Shown here piece after piece: positions 59,509 through 64,000 of a stretch of DNA of 64,000 nucleotides. The stretch is from contig OOIN01000035.1 in NCBI GenBank assembly GCA_900323505.1, positions 496,001 through 560,000 on the forward strand, written 5' to 3'. The position numbers and the translations under genes were made by a program. Under the pieces are notes generated by a model. The model saw only the letters and a list, made by a program, of their open reading frames with translations. It ran no database searches and was not told the origin of the DNA. Numbering within the stretch: position 1 is the first letter of the stretch; each line of letters starts with the position of its first letter. Origin of the DNA: Ustilago trichophora. Its lineage: Eukaryota > Basidiomycota > Ustilaginomycetes > Ustilaginales > Ustilaginaceae.

Positions 59509-62500
59509 ATGCCCACCTCCTTCGACCAGTGGCAGCATGCTGCGGTCTCCACCATCTTCAACGTCACCCTCGACCGTCAAGAGGCTGAGTCGAGCGGCTG
59601 GGAAAAGACCTACCTCAAGGAGCTTGCCGATGAATTGGCCTCAGACTCCGCATCTTCGTCTTCGCAGCTCACCGCCTCGATCGCAGATCAGATCCTCATT
59701 GCGCGTCTCTCCCTCGATCCAAATGGAGACGTCATGAGTGACGATGCGGAGCACATCACCATTCTTGCCAGTCTGCCGAAAGGCCAGACATCGTGGGACT
59801 ACCTCATCGCTTGCTGGAAGAAGGCGAGAGCCGAGGAAAGCCGCGTGCGCAAGTCACTTTCTGCTGCGGATCAGCCAAAGGCGCTAGGCGTACTGGAAGA
59901 GATTCGAGCTCTGCTCATCTCTTATGCTGGTCTGGTCTTGCAAACGCCGGACATGTTCCCCAACGCTGCAAAGCCAAATGGTACACCACTAACCCCTCTC
60001 GTGCTGGTGGACAGTCTCACACGGGTATCGTCTTCGATCTCTAACTTTGGATTCTCGAGCTCGGACGCTTCTTCGCCACATTCCAACGTGGACCTCACGA
60101 CCAAGTTTGAGACGATTGATGGGGATGATCTGCCCGTCTTCCTCCAAGAGCTGGCTGCCAGGTTCGGCAATGATGAAGGACTCGACGAGATTCTAGGACC
60201 CGCATTTACAGAGTTGACAAGGAGGATTCGCGATGGTGATCGAGGTTCTGATGCTCCCGCAGCTTCATCATCTCCAACCGCACACGGGGCGGCTGCTGCG
60301 CCTGGAGGCGGTGGTGTCGATTCGGCTGCCCTCAATCAAGCCTTCAACAATCAGGATGCCCAGTCGGTCATCGCTCAGCTCCTGGCCGGTCGAATGCCAG
60401 GTGCGCAGCAAGGGGCTGGACCTGGACCACTTGGAGCCAATGCGAAACCCAACGAGGGCCTCACGATTGCCGGTCTCGAGTGGCGCCCTTATGTCAACGC
60501 GATCGTAGAAGCGGTCGAGATCAAGCCCATCGCAAGCATGCTTGCTCATCTCTCCAACTTTAACCCCGCCGACACGACTGGCTCTCGCATTGAACTCGAC
60601 TCGCTCTTCGGACCCATGCTCCGCCTGTCCGCATTTCCCGACGCCTATCCCGGCATCACACAGCACTACTTTGCCAACGCCACCAGCCAGAACCACCAGG
60701 AGACGGATAGCAACTTCCGCAGCATTCAGAGCACCATGGAGATCGTACATACGCTCAACTTCCGCGTGTTTAATGCGCTGGTAAGATCGAGTCCGCAGGC
60801 GAGGGAGAAGGTGCTTGGCTATTGGGGTAAAGCTTGCGCTTTGAATGCAAAGCGAGGCGCCATGCAGGTCAGGCAGGAGCTCGTTGCTAGCGATGGATAC
60901 ATGGTCAACCTTTACGAGATGCTGTTGAGGTTTGCAGAGCCTTTTATGGACGCAGGGCTCACCAAGATCGACCGTATTGACTTGGAGTACCTCCGCAAGC
61001 AGACACGTTTCGATATCCTCGAGCTGACACGCATCAACGCTACCGAGGCCGAGGCCAAGGAGTGGACGCAGCAAGGGCAGTCGGAGCCCGCAGGTGCACT
61101 ACCCAACTTTATTACTGAAGTGTTCTACATTGCTGTGCGGCTCAACAATTTGGGTCTTGGCAAGGCAGTTCGCCGCATCGACGAAAAGGAAAAGGAGATG
61201 GGACGCTTCAAGAAACGCATTGCTGAAACGGAGGCTGACCGGGCCATGTGGTCGGCATTGCCTCAAGCTCCGCAGTACGAGAACTTCCTCAAGCGTGCCA
61301 AGGCCGAAGTTGAGCGTCTGCATGGCGAGATCTATGCAGCTCAAAGCCAATTGATGGCTCCTGACTTTTTGCAAAAGGTCATCACGTTCAACTGCTTCCT
61401 CATGACCTGGCTCATTCGCGTCGCTGAGCCGGACGCCAAACACCCACACCCTCAAGCTACCTTACCACTGCCGCAGGAAGTACCGACGCGCTTCCGCATG
61501 CTCCCTGAGCATATGTTTGAAGACATTTGCGATGTGATGCTCTTCGTCTCTCGAGTTAGTGCGCCTCTGTCGGAAGCGGCCAAGAACGATCTGGTCACGT
61601 TCTGCACGACTTTCCTTAGCTCCGGGTGGTACATTAAGAATCCTTTCTTGAAGGCAAAGCTGGCCGAGATTCTTTTCTACAACGTCATTCCGTGGGGCAG
61701 GCACACGAACGGTATTCTCAGCGACACGCTCAACATTCACCGTCTGGCTCTGCAACACCTGGTGCCAGCATTGATGAACTTCTGGATCGAGGCTGAGAAC
61801 ACGGGAAGCCACACGCAGTTCTACGACAAGTTCAACATCCGCTACCATCTCTCACAGATCTTCAAGTCGATTTGGAGCAACCCAAAGCACAAGGAGCAGA
61901 TTCATCGGCAGGCTCAGGCTAGCGGATCGGATTTCGTCGTCTTCATCAATCGGTTGATGAACGATGTGACGTATCTGCTCGATGACGCTTTGGACAAGCT
62001 GCAAGAGTTGCACACCAAGCAGTCCGAGTCGGAGTCCAACTCTTCGGAAAGTGCACAGGAGCAACAGGAGCGAGAGGGTCATATTCGGGGGCTGGAGCAG
62101 ACGATCAAGTCGGACCTGCAATTGGGTACCGAATTCTTGCGGCTACTGATCGACTTTACTGCGGAGACGGCCGAGGCATTCATGACGCCGGAAGTGGTTG
62201 ACAGGTTGGCGGCCATGTTGGACTACAACTTGGATCTGATGGCTGGACCAAAGTGTCAGAATCTCAAAGTGCAACAGCCGAAAAAGGTGGCTTTCGAGCC
62301 GAGGAACCTGTTGCGTATGATCATGTCGGTGTATCTCAACCTGTGTTCCAAGGGAGAGTTTGTGGCAGCTATCGCACGGGACGGACGAAGTTATTCCAAG
62401 GCAGTTTTTGAAAGGGCCGGCTCGATCGCCGAACGATACATGCTCAAGTCTCCGCCCGAACTGGAGGCATGGGTGGGGATGATTGGACAGGTGGAGGAAA

Positions 62501-62775
62501 AGAGGCAGATGGAAGCGGATGAAGAGGAGGATTTGGGAGAGGTTCCGGATGAATTCTTGGACCCACTAATGGCAACGTTGATGAAGGATCCGGTGCTTCT
62601 GCCGAGGAGTAAGACGGTGGTGGATCGAAGCACGATCAAGGCGCATCTGCTAAGTGACAGCACGGATCCGTTCAACCGGTCGCCGTTGAAGATTGAAGAT
62701 GTAGTGCCAGACGTTGAGTTGCGGGAGAAGATTGCCGCGTTTGTTGCCGAGAGGAGACGCGCACCCAAGTCGTAA
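59509..62775 (+). CDS. UFD2: Ubiquitin chain-elongation factor E4, U-box ligase Ufd2
   Basis: A single exon of 1088 codons from ATG 59509. The N-terminus MPTSFDQWQHAAVSTIFNVT is typical. The Ufd2P core (about residues 300-930) contains ETDSNFRSIQSTMEIVHTLN, the SGWYIKNPFLKAKLAEILFY segment and YDKFNIRYHLSQIFKSIW. The C-terminal U-box starts at DEFLDPLMATLMKDPVLLPR, then SKTVVDRSTIKAHLL, and ends with DPFNRSPL. The protein elongates ubiquitin chains on substrates of the ubiquitin-fusion degradation pathway and works with Cdc48. It is somewhat longer than yeast Ufd2 (961 residues), because of an Ala/Pro/Gly-rich insert around 245-310. Confidence 0.97.
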   Translation: MPTSFDQWQHAAVSTIFNVTLDRQEAESSGWEKTYLKELADELASDSASSSSQLTASIADQILIARLSLDPNGDVMSDDAEHITILASLPKGQTSWDYLIACWKKARAEESRVRKSLSAADQPKALGVLEEIRALLISYAGLVLQTPDMFPNAAKPNGTPLTPLVLVDSLTRVSSSISNFGFSSSDASSPHSNVDLTTKFETIDGDDLPVFLQELAARFGNDEGLDEILGPAFTELTRRIRDGDRGSDAPAASSSPTAHGAAAAPGGGGVDSAALNQAFNNQDAQSVIAQLLAGRMPGAQQGAGPGPLGANAKPNEGLTIAGLEWRPYVNAIVEAVEIKPIASMLAHLSNFNPADTTGSRIELDSLFGPMLRLSAFPDAYPGITQHYFANATSQNHQETDSNFRSIQSTMEIVHTLNFRVFNALVRSSPQAREKVLGYWGKACALNAKRGAMQVRQELVASDGYMVNLYEMLLRFAEPFMDAGLTKIDRIDLEYLRKQTRFDILELTRINATEAEAKEWTQQGQSEPAGALPNFITEVFYIAVRLNNLGLGKAVRRIDEKEKEMGRFKKRIAETEADRAMWSALPQAPQYENFLKRAKAEVERLHGEIYAAQSQLMAPDFLQKVITFNCFLMTWLIRVAEPDAKHPHPQATLPLPQEVPTRFRMLPEHMFEDICDVMLFVSRVSAPLSEAAKNDLVTFCTTFLSSGWYIKNPFLKAKLAEILFYNVIPWGRHTNGILSDTLNIHRLALQHLVPALMNFWIEAENTGSHTQFYDKFNIRYHLSQIFKSIWSNPKHKEQIHRQAQASGSDFVVFINRLMNDVTYLLDDALDKLQELHTKQSESESNSSESAQEQQEREGHIRGLEQTIKSDLQLGTEFLRLLIDFTAETAEAFMTPEVVDRLAAMLDYNLDLMAGPKCQNLKVQQPKKVAFEPRNLLRMIMSVYLNLCSKGEFVAAIARDGRSYSKAVFERAGSIAERYMLKSPPELEAWVGMIGQVEEKRQMEADEEEDLGEVPDEFLDPLMATLMKDPVLLPRSKTVVDRSTIKAHLLSDSTDPFNRSPLKIEDVVPDVELREKIAAFVAERRRAPKS

Positions 62776-63031
62776 ATGCCGATTCATTGGAATGATGACT
62801 TGGGGACTTTTGTGTTCATTATCAGAAAGTGTGTATAGCTACATGTGGTGTGGATGGGGTGTGAGTGTAGGAGCTGGTGACTGGGTATCGTTGGAGGTGG
62901 TGCTGTGAAGGCATACAGTAGGCGGTGATTCAGAGTTGGATTGTGGTACCTGCGAGGTTGAGTATGCAGCCTTGTGCTTGTTGTGCTGCTGCGGCTCTTG
63001 TTTGAGTGGTTGTATAGTTTGTAGTTAGAGT
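62776..63031. other. Convergent 3' spacer after UFD2
   Basis: About 255 bp with the 3' untranslated regions of UFD2 and the small basic protein gene. Repeated TGTGGTGTGG-type T/G-rich sequence, nothing more. Confidence 0.35.
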
Positions 63032-63421
63032 TTAGGACTTCATCAACTTTTTGCGCTCAGCCTTTGCCTTGTTAACGACAAACTTTTGATTTGTCTTGTC
63101 GGCACGCTCGATGGCTTTTGCCTTTTTAGCTCTTGCTGCTTTGCCGAGAGGTGCACTGGTAGCCGAGTTTTTCTTGGGCTGTGGTTGCTGTTGGGAGTGT
63201 TGGAAGGGTTTGTATGGTTGTGCTGGTTTGTGGGTGGTGGTGGTGGTGTTGGAGGGTTCAAAATCGAGCTGAAGGCCCGGATCGGGGGCTCGCCTGTCGG
63301 CTCCTGTGATAGCAGAGTGAAAGAGCGATTGGAGTTTTGATGAGACATGGTGGAATCAGGGGCTGACAATGGTAGAGCGGTCAAGTCACTTACGCTTAAG
63401 CTTGTTTGAATGCTTTACCAT
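63032..63421 (-). CDS. Small basic protein, two exons, family not recognised
   Basis: Minus-strand exon 1 63421-63394 and exon 2 63303-63032, joined by a 90-bp GTAAGT...CACAG intron, give 99 residues with the split codon C|GA. The protein reads MVKHSNKLKRADRRAPDPG, then a Thr/Pro/Gln-rich middle, then LGKAARAKKAKAIERADKTN followed by QKFVVNKAKAERKKLMKS. The lysine- and arginine-rich helical C-terminus is consistent with a nucleolar or ribosome-biogenesis role, but no family was recognised. The overlapping ORF on the same strand at 63043-63384 reads the same DNA in another frame with Pro/Ser/Arg-rich composition and is the weaker choice. Confidence 0.6.
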
Positions 63422-64000
63422 TTCTTCTAAGCAAGAGGCTGTGGTCTTGGTATTGTTGACGATGACGGTGATGAGCAGAAAGCAGGAATGGCGAAATTTT
63501 GAAAGGTGAGATGTGGAGAAACAACAAAGCTTTTCCAAGAAAAAAAGAAAAGAAAAAAAAACGCTTGAAAAATTGGGGTTAAAAAAATAAATCGAAAAAG
63601 AAACGTTGTTGAGAGACGATTATGAGTGCTTGCTTGCTCAGTAGTGCCAGTATAAGGTTTACAAGCTTTCGGCAGCCGATTGAAAGCACATGACAAGAGA
63701 CTCGACGATGATGATGAAAGCTTTACAGAATGTGTATGGGCTGCAACAGCCGTGGCACTGTTGTGTACAGTACTGTACTGTACAGTAGATTACTCTGCCA
63801 ACCTTGGGGCATCCCGAGTGCAGTGTTTTTGGAAATTGGAATCATGCATACCGCCCCTTTGATTTCTCAACTCGACGCGCCGGTACAACCCCTGAGCTAG
63901 AACTAGAGAACAACACTTTTGCAAAACGCAATTGTTTTGGTGTCAGGTGCGTGCGCTTAACCTCAGTTTGGCGCTTGTCACTTTCGACGCTTGATTGTTC
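63422..64000. other. Right-edge non-coding region
   Basis: Upstream region of the small basic protein gene. A/T runs at 63539-63600 and a palindrome-rich GTACAGTACTGTACTGTACA stretch at 63765-63787. No gene can be supported up to the window edge. Confidence 0.4.
63765..63787. repeat. Nested TACTGTA/TACAGTA palindrome
   Basis: Three overlapping copies of TACAGTA or its complement TACTGTA form an extended inverted repeat. Same motif as at 20425, 28542, 38327 and 54054. Confidence 0.7.

Overview
The window is nuclear DNA of a basidiomycete, most likely a smut fungus (Ustilaginaceae). The reasons are compact genes with few short GT-AG introns, several intron-free ORFs of 500 to 1800 codons, Ser/Ala/Gln/Gly-rich low-complexity tracts inside conserved proteins, intron-bearing tRNAs and abundant microsatellites. 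The species cannot be told from sequence alone. I see no transposon, CRISPR array, viral insert or rRNA gene. Unless stated otherwise, names rest on motif recognition in the translated sequence; no database search was run.

Layout. 1-9.5 kb: symplekin/Pta1 (minus, cut by the left edge), spliced V-ATPase subunit G (plus), intron-bearing tRNA-Lys(UUU) and tRNA-Val(AAC) (plus), a FEN1/XPG-family nuclease (minus), tRNA-Lys(CUU) (minus) and a secreted CAP/PR-1-like protein (minus). 10.8-23.1 kb: a 1231-residue secretory protein with repeated Kex2 sites and hydrophobic glycine-rich segments (plus), threonine synthase (minus), a 4-kb stretch without a convincing gene, and spliced riboflavin kinase (plus). 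23.4-31.4 kb: an unrecognised acidic CxxC protein (minus), a disordered protein with a tiny last exon ending in a GRTNPME tail (minus), and kinetochore subunit Dsn1/Mis13 (plus). 31.8-41.2 kb: complex I subunit NDUFA12 (minus) divergent from a succinate-semialdehyde-type dehydrogenase (plus), an arrestin-like protein (minus), a two-exon unknown gene (plus) and a TDG/Thp1-type DNA glycosylase (minus), the last two overlapping tail to tail. 42.3-53.6 kb: a 1792-residue disordered protein with a repeated acidic-PL motif, a Sis1-type Hsp40, spliced YOS1 (minus), mitochondrial uS8 (minus) and a UPF0598 protein (plus). 56-64 kb: a single-pass membrane protein with Kex2-type sites, SWR1 subunit Swc5 (minus), the E4 ubiquitin ligase Ufd2 (plus) and a spliced 99-residue basic protein (minus).

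Most genes are unrelated housekeeping functions, as is usual in fungi. Three local themes stand out: two secreted proteins (CAP and the Kex2-site protein) facing each other across one 1.4-kb promoter region; several mitochondrial genes (NDUFA12, uS8m, UPF0598, possibly the dehydrogenase); and an inverted pair of tRNA-Lys isoacceptors around the nuclease gene. The best candidate for an undescribed system is the Kex2-site protein at 10867-14655.
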